Made by a program: the position numbers and the translations under genes
Assembly: GCA_040954595.2 (NCBI GenBank)
Contig: CM082582.2
Coordinates: 9,672,001-9,736,000 of the forward strand
Direction: 5' to 3'
From: Balanoglossus misakiensis
Taxonomy: Eukaryota > Hemichordata
DNA length: 64,000 nt
The notes under the pieces: generated by a model
Databases searched by the model: none
What the model was told of the DNA's origin: nothing
What the model saw: the letters and a program-made list of their open reading frames with translations, nothing else
Part shown: positions 28,765 to 44,282 of the stretch, in pieces
Layout of the letters: the number at the start of each line of letters is the position of its first letter
Position numbering within the stretch: position 1 is the stretch's first letter

Positions 28765-30288
28765 TTTCCGTCAATGTAATATTGTGGCTACCGGAAGTTC
28801 CCACCAGCACCACAGTTAAAGTTGTACTGTCAACTTTATTAACATACATGTACCAGTGCACAAGAACACAATGCGTTCGTGGAAAAATGTTTCTCGGGTT
28901 CGTGTTCCTTGCGTGTTAAATGTGTAAGTTTGTCTAGATCATATAATGGACATTACGGTTCTGAATGACGAGTAGTTGAACCTTGGCAGAAGGAAAGTGA
29001 ATGTCCAAGTAAGAGATCGTCCACATGGACCACGCGCACATACACTGGTTGTCCCACAAAGTTACGTCTTGACGAAAATTCCAAACAGACACTTACAAAT
29101 TAAGTCCTCAACTGATGTTATTCACGATATGCAGCATCAACAACTACGGTAAACAACACGTTAACGGTCGTACGGAGTGATAATTGGTGTAGTATCGGAC
29201 CAGATCGCCGAACATATCCTACTTTGCCGCCATGATGGATGACTGAATGGAGCATGCGCGACATCTTCACACCAAAAAGTACCGGCATGCATCACGATAG
29301 TGCTCTCTGTGACGTGAGGATTTGTTCGTCTGCTGTAGCTCCCCTGGGTACCTCCATGATCTGCTCTGCCCCATCTTTACGGTGACAGAAATGGGACAGG
29401 GGACCAGACGCAAAGCTCACCCATTACGCTCTCTCATGGTCAGGTAAAATTGAATATCATGCAGAAATACTCAAAGCCAAGAGCCCAAACATGTGGTGGG
29501 TGGGAGGGTAGCGGTCCCGGGGTAGCATTAGTAGACGCAGATCCTGCGTTTTCCCCCTGTTTGTGAAGCTCGAAGTCAGATGGGGGAGGGGAGGGCAATG
29601 AGCCCATCATCTGACACTCTCTCGTTGTTTGTTTATTAGTTTATGACAGGTTTGCAGACAAGGACGCGGCGACCTGACGGGGGCGTTTTAGTCACCACTC
29701 TACTTGGCCATTGAGGGCGCTCGAGATGGGCTATGTGGTAAGTCTATGTATCTATAGCAACGTAGAAAATGACAACACAGTTTCATATCATTTTATTATA
29801 TTTGCCTTAAATTAGGTAACATAAATTTAAGTACAAGCCTTTCCAAATGCACATTCTATGCAATCTGATACGAGAATAGCCAAGACATTTGATTTGCTGA
29901 TAACCCTGAGCGTTTGTGCAATAGAATACTTCAATTCTAACAGTATATCAAATGATCCAATTTCTGTACAGTGAACCCGGCACGTCGACAGCTTCGTGAA
30001 CCCGTGACTCTACAAATGAAGTTAGTTAGAACTCAAGAAAGCTTTATACTTCATCAAACGTTCTGACCAGGTAAGCGAAAAGGGAACTAAACCCAAAACT
30101 GACCTGTGAAGTGAGTGAGTGACGCATGAAAGTGTTATCTGAAGAAAAAGTGTAAATTGTGTTCTCTCCGTCGTATTTTTGGCGAGATTCACAAACGAAA
30201 CAAATCGGTTGTTAGTGGCAATGAAAGTAGAAAAATAAGAGTTCTCTCGATCAAAGCGACGCCTGTCCTCTTGGAGACTTGTCACTAT
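28765..30288. other. CNOT10 promoter side and 3' flank of GH1 gene A
   Basis: No coding signal. The CNOT10 5' UTR and promoter must lie at the left. A GCCGCCAT YY1-type motif occurs near 29228, about 465 bases upstream of the CNOT10 ATG, as is common near housekeeping-gene starts. The right part is AT-rich and would hold the 3' UTR of GH1 gene A. Confidence 0.4.
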
Positions 30289-32237
30289 TCAATTGATCAC
30301 GGAATGTGGTTTCTGTGCTGCAGGGGCGGGGGCTGGAGCGCCAATTTTCTCAGGCGTGCCCTCCGACCCCCTCTTCTGGTACGCCAGTTTGGAGTTGACT
30401 TTCGCGGCAGTGCTTTTTGGCAAAGACTGAACCGGCGCCGACTGTTTGACTGGTTTCGCCTTCGTCCGCGTGGGCGCAGGGCCACCGACAGGTTTGGGAA
30501 ACCCGTTGGCTTTGATTATTTCGGCGTACTTGGCGCTGGATGCCCTCGGGGTGCGTGGCCTGGCGGGGTTGGTGAAGTTCACGTAGTAGAGGCCGTATCG
30601 CACCGTGTACTTGTCCATCCACTCGAAGCCGTCGATCAGGGACCAGACGGTGTAGCCGCGGACATCTACGCCATCCAGTGTGTATGCTGCAAATAGAAAT
30701 GAGAATGAGAAATCATCAAACGGACAGTGTGACCGGTTAAGCTTATGGATGGGAATGAGTTTTAGAAAGTTATATATTGAAGAAGAAAATGACAAGGGGA
30801 GAGAGGAGAGAGAGGGAGGGAGGGAGGGTAAAGGAAGAAAAAAAGCATCACGACATACCAACCTTTGAGAACTTCATTAATATAAGCCTTGTGGTATTGG
30901 ATTCTCGAGATGTCCATCAGCTTCAGTTTGACGTCATGTTCTTCGCTGTACTCTCCGACGCCATTACCGGTGACGTAGACGGGTGGGTTGTTGTACTGCG
31001 TCTTGATCCAGCCCAGCACTTTGCGTATGCCCCAGGGTGCCACCCCCTGACCGGGTACCCCGTAGTGGGGCCAGGACCGGTCGGGCCAAGCGATCATGTC
31101 CTGGTCCTGGTAGTATCCGGCCGGGAGGACTTTCGGCATGGCGATGTCGACGTAGTACGAGGAAAAGTGATCGATGCCGAGGAAATCCAACGCGCCTCGG
31201 ATCACTCGCTTCTCGGCGTCCGAAAATGTCGGCAGCCGCGACGACGTCAGTCGCTGCTCGCGACATTTCTTCAGAACCGCGTCTTTCATGGTTTGCGGGT
31301 AGTCTCCGTCCACAAGCAGGGGATGGGCAAACCAGCCGATTTGGAACTGCATGTACCTGTTGCTTGCGAGCAGATCGTCCTTCCAACTCGACCTGGAAAA
31401 CCCCCAGTTTGCGAGTAAAGATATCCCCACTTTCCCTCCATGTATTTTTCTGTATCGGCTGTTATAGATATGCCATGTTCTTGCGTGCGCTTTAATAATA
31501 TTGTGTGCGACGCGGTACACGGTTGTTCCTTGGTGTTTCAAGCCAGGTGCGTGGAGTCCCTGATCGTGCCCCAGCACGGCGAAGACCGACGGTTTGTCGA
31601 AAGTGATCCAGAGTTTCACTTTACTGCCGAATTCCGCAAAGCATATCTCAGCGTAATCGCCGAAGTAAGTGACGATGTGATCGTTGCTCCACCCTCCCAT
31701 GGTCTGCAAATTGTCCGGCAGATCGAAGTGAAACAGCGCCACCATGGGCTGAATGTTCGCCTCCAGCAACGCGGTGATCAAGTGTTGGTAGTATTCAATG
31801 CCGGCGCGGTTTATTTTATCAGGCGTGCCGTCAGGCAGAATTCGAGTCCAGGACAGGGAGAATTTGTAGTGCTTTATACCGAGCCTTTTCAACAGCATAA
31901 CGTCCAGTTTAACTTTGTGATAGCTATCGCTGGCAACATCGCCGTTGTCACTCATCCCGAAGATGTGTCTCCGCTTGTGGGTGAAGTAGTCCCATATGCT
32001 CCTCCCCTTCCCGTCAGCTAGCCACGCGCCCTCAACCTGATGGGCGGAGGTGGCCGCGCCCCAGGTGAAATTGGCCGGGAACTGTCCGTAGAGCATTCTG
32101 TCCCTAATCGGGTCAGTGAACTGTTTGTAGACGTAGCTGCCATATTGTGGACCGGTTGTATTCGTCCCCGTGGAGTCGAAGACGACGAAAACGAGAAAGG
32201 TCCACCATAGCAACGCTATACTTGACACCGTACCCAT
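30289..32237 (-). CDS. GH1 gene A: family 1 glycoside hydrolase-like protein lacking both catalytic glutamates
   Basis: Two coding exons, 30863-32237 and 30289-30686, give 590 residues. An acceptor (cattttag) ends one base before the ATG, and a strong AAG/gtaagt donor at about 32707 suggests a 5' UTR exon. Residues about 5-20 form a hydrophobic signal peptide. The GH1 barrel is complete and closely parallels genes B-D. However, the acid/base motif TFNEP reads TFDKP (Lys at 215) and the nucleophile motif TENG reads TGNG (Gly at 424). The conserved HWDLP Trp is also Phe (HFDLP). Both carboxylates of the retaining mechanism are absent, so it should not hydrolyse glycosides; a binding or co-receptor role as in klothos is conceivable. 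The frame has no stops, so it is not a simple pseudogene. A tail of about 70 residues rich in Pro, Lys and Ala follows the barrel. Confidence 0.92.
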
Positions 32238-32238
32238 T

Positions 32239-34250
32239 CTAAAATGACACGAAATGAAATGTTATCATTGGAAAGGCAAAAAAGAGAATAAAATAAAAAG
32301 TGTAACATTAAGAGCAAATTATGAAAACGCTTTTCACCATCTTAAATGCACAAGAAATGAAAAAAACATAACACCCCCCCCCCGATGACCTGATCTGTAT
32401 GCTCCCATATTTATTTCATATTTTAATGACAAATTATACTGCACTTGCCATTCATAACTTTTACTAGGGGAAAGGAAATAATATTTCAAGTGAAACTCGA
32501 GTCGAAACACGTGTGGGAAAAATATAATAAACGCATATGGAAAGACCAGCCTATTACAAAGTTGCCTAAACAGATTTGTTGATATGTGACTTGATTTCCA
32601 GGTAAAATCTAAATCAAAGGCGATGGTTGTCAATTATATCAATGGAGCGATCTTTGACAAAATATTAAAAAGAAAATGATGTATACATATTTTCATGTTC
32701 ACTTACCTTAATTTTGCGGTGTTCACATGTCCAACGTCGATCCGCTCCGGTCAGCTATCCGCTTGTCGATGAATTGGAGGCCTGGTCCTCTAGCCTTTTA
32801 CACGAAACCATTTCACTCACGCATGTATGCGAAAATGTTATTGCATTTGATAATACGATTTATAACTGTTCAAAAGATGATTTCGAAAAAATATGTCGTT
32901 ACTCGGGTTATATAGAAAGAATGTTGATGAACAAAGCGTTTGTGTTATGTGACGTCATGAATTTTAAATAAGGTCAAGGGTGACATGGCAACATTTTGTG
33001 CATCAAAGCAACTCCGGAGTAAAATAACTGATAGAGATGACACCGTGTTTAAAATATATTGGCCAATTTTATCAACAGATTCCCTTTCTCAGCTCGGAAA
33101 AATTAAAATAGACGATGGAAATCTTACATGTATATTGATTATACGTATTGTTTGCTTTGGTAACAAAAATTAATGCGAGGCTATTCTTTCGAATGGAGCC
33201 GTCTGTTATCTCTTAGGTCAAAGTTCATCATGATGTAGCAGACGACGAGAAAAAATAGTGAATTTTCAATCATTTCATCTGAACCGTTTTTTACGTTGAA
33301 GCTTACAGACTTAAACCTAAGCTATGAAATTATGAGGGGAACTCTGCCAATTTAAATTAGTAAGAAGACATTTTATTCAGGAGTATAATTATTTCTTGTT
33401 ATATTGGTTTGGTGTATTGGACGGAAATTACCAACCCAGCTGTCGCAGCGTTGGTATTAATAAAACCATAAATGTGGAAATCCCCAGAATAAAGTCTCTT
33501 TGCTCGCTGAAAATACCGTCAAGCAAACAATGGAATCGATTTTGGTGACAGATTTGCCATGGCATGAACTTTCGTCTGGGCGACTCGATCTACGACGACC
33601 TAAAAACTGGGATGTACAGGGATTTTAAGTTATTCTGTCACTCCCCTTTAAATTAAAGCAGTGATTTTTTCGTGGGTTTTTCGTGTAAACTATTGTCATT
33701 CGTGTTATAGCCATGATTAGTGATTATGAAACCACTACTACAAGAAAAAAGACAGCAATAACAACAATAGTAATCATAAAACATATTTTATTTGTGTTCG
33801 TCATTGCAACCAATAAACTGTGTACTTTTCAATCGAATGACTTGTAAATTCACCATAAAATGTTACACACATATAAAATCTCGTACCCCTGCTCCCGCGA
33901 ATCGCAAATTCTCAACTTCGTTATCAAACATATCAAGCATTTTTTTTCTGGCGCGATCAAATTCAACTCCAGATACTTGACAAAGAGATCGCACACATCA
34001 TGCATAGGTATTTGTTCACAGGCATAGCACTGCTGTTGGCTCTGTACAACAAATTTCGGCCTGAATGGCACCTGTCCTTAGACTAAATCTTCAATTCCAC
34101 CATGCGACTGTTTTGCTGCAATAAGTACCGAAATATCCCTAACACACGATAGAAAATATGTAAAATCATACAATCCATAAGTTCTCAGCTGTAACTGTTG
34201 TATTCTTTATTGTGGATCCAATAGGTGATATTTTGTCAACGTCAAAAGTC
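32239..34250. other. Intergenic region between GH1 genes A and B
   Basis: Contains the probable 5' UTR exon of gene A (donor at 32706/32707 on the minus strand) and a 10-base C tract at 32374-32383. The right end holds the short 3' UTR of gene B, whose minus-strand AATAAA is at 34206-34211. No further GH1 fragment seen. Confidence 0.5.
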
Positions 34251-36560
<2,310 letters not shown>

Positions 36561-37403
36561 CCCGACCAACGTAGACAACACGACGCAGTGATTCCACAAC
36601 ACCGTTTTTTGTGTGTGGAAAATATGACCCAGAATTATTTTATGCTCCAGTTACATTTACCCGAGTCATATCACCACAGCAGTGATTTCATTCAAATATT
36701 GTTTTATCTCCACTGCATCATGGGGTCACAGGTCACAACAAATATGGCCACGGGACTCTCGCAAGCTGCTGCGCTTTCCATAGTCGAATATTGCGACGTT
36801 GCAGGCTTAGACTCGACAAGCTGTTGCCATTAATACCTCGTATTCATCGCATTCAAATGTAAAATGGAGAGCCACGTGGAAATATCTAACTATTGTAAAA
36901 TATCGGGATTTTGTGAAAATTATTTGGTGTGTAAGAAATCATACACCTCGGGAGAGATCTCGCGCAAAGTGTCCAAATCTATACCACTGCCCTTTGTGTC
37001 AAAACGAATTGAAGACAAAAAAGTGGACAAGCTGTGATTTATTTACATTTTATTCGACGTTTAACAACACGGTACGTATCACTACTGCACAGAAAGTGTC
37101 TGGGAATATTTCATTTTCAGAGCGACCAACAATAAATACAGAAAACGACATAAAATAAGCATTTAAATAAAATGATCAATTTCAGATGTTGACACGGGGT
37201 CCTGGAAATCCTTGATGCAAAGAAAAGCTGTGGTAAAAATAACATGAGTATCAGACATTTAAAATGAAAAAAACAACAACGTCACATTTGCCTGTAATTA
37301 ATTTACATGTCAACTGAAGGCAATTTTGTAATTCTGTGGTGTCCTAACATTATCATAGAAAGCAAACCCAGGGAATTGTTTTATTTTCTAAAAGTACTCA
37401 GAA
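36561..37403. other. Intergenic region between GH1 genes B and C
   Basis: No coding signal. The 5' flank of gene B is at the left. Gene C's 3' end is at the right, with a minus-strand AATAAA at 37380-37385, only about 20 bases after its stop codon. Confidence 0.5.
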
Positions 37404-39757
37404 TCAAAGTCCTTGTTGAAAAGGTTGTGGAGGAGGGGGGACAAAGCCCCCGAAACCAAGACCAGGTTTCGCCGGCGGAACGAATCGAAGTTTTGAAGCA
37501 GGAACGGGGAAACCGTTACTTTTTACTATCTCGGAAAATTTCTTGACGGATGCTTTTGGCGTGCGTGGTCGAGCAGGATCGGCAAAGTCGACGTGGTGCA
37601 GGCCAAACCTCGTTGTGTACCCGTCAGCCCATTCGAAATTGTCCATCAGCGTCCAGACAGAGTAACCACGGAGATCCACGTCGTCGAGTTTGTAGGCTAC
37701 AAAGAAAGTTAAAAAAAGTAAAGTCAGAAAAATTTGATAATTACTTTTGGTGATGAAGGGAATGCAGTGTGGGGTGGTCAGTGTATGAATTGGGCCATAC
37801 CAATTTGTCTCAATGAAATATTAATTCATAGTAGTGGTGGTGGTGGTGATGATGATGTTGTTACCTTTCAACATCTCGTTGACATGTGACACGATGTACT
37901 GTATCCTCCAAGTGTCCTTCAGTTTAGGCTCGTTGTCTTCTCCGAGTTTCTCAGCAACGCCGTTTTCAGTGATGAAAACAGGCGGGTTGCCGTACTCGTT
38001 CTTGATCCAGTTCAAGAGCAGGCGCAAACCCCAGGGCACGCACTTCAGCCAACTGGCCCCGCTCTTCGGCCACTTCTCGTCCTGCCAGGCGCGGAGATCT
38101 CGGTCCTCCTGGTATCCCGGCGGCCAGGAGTCCGACCTCCACGCCGAGACCAGGTGCGTGGTGTAGTAGTTCACGCCGAGGAAATCGGCCGTGCCGCGGA
38201 TCAGCTCCTTCTCCGCCGCCGAGAAGGTGGGCAGCCGGGAGACCGTCAGACCCTGGGCGATGCTCTTCTCCATGATCTGGTTCTTCATCACTTCCGGGTA
38301 GTCGCCGTTCACCATGATGGGGTGGGCGAACCAGCCGAACGTGAACTGCAGGTACCTCTCCGCGGCCATGATGTCCACCTGCCACTTGGTGGAGGGCTGG
38401 GCCCAGCTGGTGGCCAGGGTGATGCCCACGTGCCCCTTCTGTTTGTCCCTGTACTTGCGATCGTACACGCGCCAGGCCTTGGCGTGCGCCTTCAAGATGT
38501 TGTGCGCCACTCTGTAGACGGTGGTGCCCAGGTGCTTGAGCCCCGGCGCGTGGATGCCGTACTCGTGGCCGGCCGTGGCGAACACGGAGGGCTCGTTGAA
38601 GGTCACCCACTTCTTGACCCAGTCGCCGAACTCGATGAAGCAGAGCTCGGCGTAGTTCAGAAAGTGCACGGCGAGTATGTCGTTGCTCCAGCCGCCGGCG
38701 TCCTGCAGCGCCTGGGGGAGGTCCCAGTGGAAGAGGGTGACCACGGGTTCGATCTCCGCCTCCACGAGGGCGCTGATGAGCCGCCTGTAGTAGACGATGC
38801 CCGCCTGGTTGATCTTACTCAGGGTTCCTTCGGGAAGTATCCGCGACCACGCAATCGAGAAGCGGTAATGCTTGACGCCCATGTTTTTCAGCAAAGCGAC
38901 GTCCTCGTTGATTTTGTGGTAACTGTTGCACGCAGTGTCGCCGCTGGCCCCGTCGGCAATGTTCCCGGGCTGATGCGCAAAAGTGTCCCAAATGGTGAGT
39001 CCCCTCCCATCCTCGTTCCACGCGCCTTCTACCTGATAGGCCGACGATGCTACACCCCAAGAGAAATTCGAAGGGAAGAGTCCGTGAATGAGCCTGTCTC
39101 GGACAGGATTTTGGAATTGTTTATAGACATAGCCGGCGTTGCCCTGTGCTGTTACCGTCTCTAGGAAAGCTAATACCAATAGAGCAAAAGCGAAAATTCT
39201 GTCCAAATACCGACCCGGAGAAGACGGTCTGGTAAGCTTTAATTCTTCTAGCCTGAAAATATAAAGCGAGAAGGAGAACAACGTGAGTATGAAAACCATA
39301 TGATGGTCGTAATCGAACACTACTGTGTGTAAACTAAATGTCGACAGGAAAGAAGATGGCGGCCGTTTACCGAACACTCGCGAACACCTGTTGCCATGCC
39401 ATTCATCACTGCGCCCAAAGAAAAGACATCGAAACGTGACATTCAATTACAAATGCATTAAACGTCACCCATACAATGATCCCACAAATGGAATAATATG
39501 TTACGTGCCCCAATTTGCCGACATATCGACACATTTCCTTCCTGCGAGTTTTGAGCTAAAAATATAATCACAAGAGAAACTTTTTGAGCTACTGGAAGAA
39601 GTATTCAAACCCAATGCAACAATTGCAATTTTTGGAGTTAATTTGGCGCAAGTTGTTCAGCAGAAGTTATGTGTAGCCTGATTGCAAGATATAGGGATAG
39701 ATTAGCATTCAGTGCAGTTAATTTCAAAATATACTAAACGTGCCGTTACCTTCTCAT
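37404..39757 (-). CDS. GH1 gene C: family 1 beta-glycosidase, active-site residues intact
   Basis: Exons: an 8-base start exon 39750-39757 (ATGAGAAG, donor gtaacg; the least certain part), 37865-39252 and 37404-37696, giving 562 residues. The middle exon has exactly the same length as that of gene B (1,388 bases) and the same phases. Acid/base Glu in TFNEP (about 223) and nucleophile in ITENG (about 432) are present. The N-terminus has a hydrophobic signal stretch, [17 protein letters not shown] (about residues 22-38). The C-terminal tail after the barrel is glycine and proline rich ([15 protein letters not shown]). A GTG/GAT trinucleotide repeat lies in the last intron at about 37829-37860. 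The coding exon is strongly GC-biased at third positions, which produces long antisense frames. Confidence 0.88.
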
Positions 39758-41645
39758 TGTTTCGTTCGAGTTCTATGACGACCACGTTTCATTGAATCTG
39801 AAAAAGAAAACCTTTTTTGCAAAGGGGGAACGCTGATGACTGGATGCGTTTAGATCTCTCAACGATGCGCGGTGAATGATGATACTGACGGATCGGGGTC
39901 AGAGGCTTTCTTGACGTTGCGGCTGCGCACTTGTTCAACAGTCAGTGGCCCCCGAAAACCTGCCAACGCGACGGCATGGCTACGTCACAAATGACAGCGC
40001 ATACAGTTGGGATTTTATTGTGTGTGTGTATGAATGATAATAATCCGGGTTTTGTTGTGTTTGAATTTAAATTCATCTGTAATTGTCAACGTCATCTATC
40101 TCAAACAATCATGTACGCCAGGTATCCATAGAAGACAAAAATCCTCTCCTTTCAAAGTTCACATATTTTTTCCCTTCAATTCTAAACCAAGTGGACATAA
40201 TTTGTCATTGTCTGTGCAAATCTTGATCTAAATTGTAGAAAAAATATATACAGTAAAAGCTGTCATTTTGTCATAAAATGACGACTTGTTTTACTAATCT
40301 GGTTATCAATTCGGGCATCACGTTGAGCTGGAAAACAGCCTTGTGGAGAAAATAAAATTGTCAGTGACTGAGTGTCCATATCTTTTTGTCTAATGTAAGG
40401 ATAATAGTTTCCATGTCAGCATTCTGGAGTGAATGACACGGTTTAATTTTAAGAACATGAACCAAGGGGTGTGCACTGTAATGGCTGACGGTCACACTTA
40501 GGTCAAATGTCGCTAGGCTGAAATCATTCTTAGACTACTTAGCTGATATACTTCAGTCTTTAGATTTTCGTTCCAAAATTAACATCAAATGCTGTCCCTT
40601 CAGGGAGATGGATGTTTGACAAAATGACACGTGTTAGGTTGGCGCTATAATCTACATCATAAGCAGTGATTAAAATTGTGATGTAATCGATCAGACAGCG
40701 AGTCATTGATCGTGACAAAATGACCGTCTGTGTGAATATCTGATCAGTTAGGTCACACGGGATGGAGAGAGACACACACCAGCCGTTGCTATAAACCGAC
40801 GTAACAGGCCACGTCCGGCGCTAATCGTTCTCTAATCTATGCGCAAATAACCCATTGATTAATTGTTCTAGACTGCTGTGTCCCCTTCTTCCCATTTGAA
40901 TACTCTGAGAACATCCATCCATCTATCCATCAAGCAATCGCCTCCCCATTCATGCGAAAGAATCACAAACAACAGTATTCTTCAGTCACACATTGAATTT
41001 ATTTATTCTGAAAATGCTGTTATCGTATCATGTACTGTTAAATGTTGTTGCTAGCTGCCTCAGTTTGCTACGGAGTAGTGCATATCTACAGGCTAATACA
41101 GACTACACATTTGTCGCCATCAAACGACTGTGTAAGTCAACACAAAATTATTGGGTCCGGAATAAAATCATCTTGTTCACAAGAAAATATTTACATTTTG
41201 ACTATGATGAATTGAAATTGTGTACTGGGCTAATACCGTGATTTCACATTAAAGACTAAAGCGTTGCTATAGTTATCGGAGAAAACGTGTGAAAGCCATA
41301 AGTAAATCGTGGCCTGTGGATATCGATTTTGGTACTTGTCTTTCGTGTGTCACATTTAAAAAAATGTATAACAAAGAGGTTATCGTCGGCATTGGATCGT
41401 GATGCGAAGGTCACACGGGACCCATACTATACCAAGATACATCACGTGACACTTAAGATACACGGGGACAGAATTGAAAGTTACAACACCTTGTTTGGTG
41501 TGATGTCTCCGCTTTTAAATTGTATGACAATTTGACAAGGTGCAGTAGATACTGAAAGTTGCACATGCGCATGTCCCGACGACACCCCCTTCAAAGAACT
41601 ACAGACAATGATCCGAAAAACTCCTAAAATGACCTTTGACTTCTA
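39758..41645. other. Intergenic region between GH1 genes C and D
   Basis: AT-rich and non-coding by inspection. It contains the gene C promoter side at the left and gene D's 3' UTR at the right; no AATAAA was found close to the gene D stop. Confidence 0.5.
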
Positions 41646-44282
41646 TCACCAAAGCAGCCCTTTGCTTGGCTCGGGAAATCCGTTATTTCTAATAATTCTT
41701 GCATACGCTCCCGCGGAAGCCTTCGGGATTCTGGGTCTAGAGGGGTCCTGAAAGTCTACATAGTAGAGTCCGAATCTTGACGGGTACCCCTCAGCCCACT
41801 CGAAATTATCCATCAAAGACCAGACGGTGTATCCCCGAATATCGATTCCGTCCAGCAAATTGCCTGTGTGAAAAAGAAGAAGAAAAATAACACGTTAGTA
41901 ACTTCTTCGACGTAACGGTAATTTTGACCACCAAAGGAAATTCTTCGCATGGGCTAGAATTGTTACAAGCCACTTCATTATAGGCTAAAACTTGTTCTGG
42001 TAATATTTGACCCTCTCCCACCATGCCTCGCGTCGTGTAAAAGGGGTATGTGACACTACTGTGTGTACAGACCTTTTAACATTTCGTTGATGTGTGCGGT
42101 GTGGTATTGTATTCTCCAGGTGTCATCCAGCATTGGCTCGTACTCGCTGCGCTCCGCCACGCCGTTTTCTGTGATGTAGATGACGGGCTGGTTGAAGTTT
42201 TCATTTATCCAGTTGAGGAACTTCCTGAATCCCCAGGGAACCGGTCTCATCCAACCGGCGCCGCTGGTGGGCCACACCTCGTCGTCCCAGGTCATGAAGT
42301 CCTGGTCCTTGAAGAAGCCCGGCGGCATGACCTGGCGCTCCTTGTGGCCGACGTAGACGGTGGTGTAGTAGTTGGCTCCGAGGAAGTCGGCGGTGCCCTT
42401 GATCAGCTGCTTCTCCTCCTCGGTGAACTCGGGCAGCCTGGAGGCGGTGAGGCCCTGGGCGGTGCTCTTCTTGAGAATCAGCTGCTTCATCACCTCGGGG
42501 TAGTCGCCGTTGACGAAGATGGGGTGGGCGAACCAGCCGAAGCCGAACTGCATGTACCTGTCGGCGGCTGCCTTGTCCTCCTCGGACTCGGTCCCCGGCA
42601 CACCCCAGCTGCAATTAAGGGTGATCCCGCACTTACCCTTCTGCGTCGGTCGGTAGCGCTCGTTGTAGGTGTGCCAGGCCTTGGCGTGAGCCTTCAGCAC
42701 GTTGTGCGCCACTCTGTACACCGTGGTGCCCTGGTGTTTGAGCCCGGGGGCGTGGACCCCGGTCTCGTGGCCGATCTTGGAGAACACGTACGGCTCGTTG
42801 AAGGTGATCCACAGCTTGACTTTGTTGCCGTACTCACTGAAACAGAAATCGGCGTAACTGTCGAAGTGAACGGCGAGGATGTCGTTCTCCCATCCCCCGA
42901 TATTCTGCAGCGCCTGGGGGAGATCCCAGTGGTACAACGTCACCATGGGTTGGATGTTGGCCAACAACAGCGCATCGATAAGTTTATGGTAATAGTCAAC
43001 GCCGGCTTGGTTGAGGCTGTTGCGCGTGCCGTCGGGCATGACGCGGGACCACGAGATCGAAAAACGGTAGTGATTCAATCCCATGTCCTTCATCATCGCC
43101 ACATCCTCTTCGAACTTGTGATAGCTGTCGCACGTGGTGTCTGCGGTCTGGTTGTTGTACGAATGACCCGGCGTGTGCGTGAAAGTGTCCCAAATGCTGG
43201 GCCCCTTCCCGTCCACGTTCCAGGCACCTTCGATCTGGTAGGCGGCGGTCGCGGCTCCCCACGAGAAATTTTGACGGAACTGTCCGTGCAGGAACTTGTC
43301 CCTCTCCGGGTCCTGGAATTCTCTGTAGACAAATTCCTCGTACCGCTGCTCCGCCCTCGCGAGTTCCCTGTAACTGAGGACGGCCAGCCCGGCGAGAATA
43401 ATAAATCCTATTTTAGTGAATCGTGAGGACCGCCATGCCGCGCGCGTAGTACTCCTGGTGAAAGACACAAAAAGACAAAAAACATGTTCATCTCGATTTT
43501 TGTCAAGTAGTCAACTTTATTGATTATATATCAATAATACAAGCAATTTGTATGATATAACGGGCACTCTGACAAAGAACAACGTGGCAATTTTTACTGG
43601 TCGTCCTATAAGTCTGATATCAGACGAGTGAAATTGTGCCTGATATTTTCAATCGGTCAGTGACCAGAAAGAAGAATAACATAGCCACTGGCAACCGCTC
43701 TACTTCAGACAGGGGACGGTCTACTTCGGTTAGCATGCTAAGGTTCAAAGTTGACGAAAATGTCATCGTGATTATAAAAAGGAATCCATCTCACAGCTGC
43801 CGTGTGATTTCCGTACAGAAAACGTCACTAATTGCAGGACAATGTTGTATCATAGGATGACAACGTTTCTCTTTAAAATATCACCACAGAAAATGTCATT
43901 AAAATAAGTACATTGCAATACAACAAAACAAAACGTGGTAGAATAGGAATAAAATGAGAAATTAACCCATTGCTGCTGAAATCATTTTTTTCCTTCACGT
44001 CCACCTACATCTTCAGAATTCTAGTATATGTCACGGAGAGAGCTTTGTATAGAGTTTTGACAAATCCTGTATGGTCGAAATTTAGCTAAAGATTCACCCG
44101 AACACGGGCATGGATTGGAATTTCCCGAAATTAAGTTCAAATCTACGGCGATTGAACTTGGACTTGCAAATAATTCAAATGGTTGCCCCCACGGATATAA
44201 ATCAACGTACAAATATCACCAAAATGTCCACTTACCAGTGTAGTTTCTTGAAAAAATAATGTACGCTGCGTTTGATAGACAT
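41646..44282 (-). CDS. GH1 gene D: family 1 beta-glycosidase, active-site residues intact
   Basis: Exons: 44236-44282 (ATG, 15 codons plus TG, donor gtaagt), 42073-43454 (acceptor ttcaccag) and 41646-41863, giving 548 residues with the frame continuous through both joins. Acid/base Glu in TFNEP (about 236) and nucleophile in ITENG (about 445) are present. The N-terminus is basic ([16 protein letters not shown]) and is followed by the hydrophobic stretch [14 protein letters not shown] at about 31-44, suggesting a signal anchor with a short cytosolic tail. The last exon starts [12 protein letters not shown] where the paralogues have [12 protein letters not shown]. The body is closest to gene E in wording ([14 protein letters not shown], GTADFLGxNYYTT). 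Confidence 0.9.

Noticed and set aside
42092-43426. 444-residue plus-strand open frame across GH1 gene D
   Set aside because: It lies exactly opposite the coding exon of gene D, has no recognisable motif, and is explained by GC-rich third positions, which remove antisense stops. The same applies to the antisense frames at 38154-39164, 35174-35941, 45770-46180 and 46640-47212.
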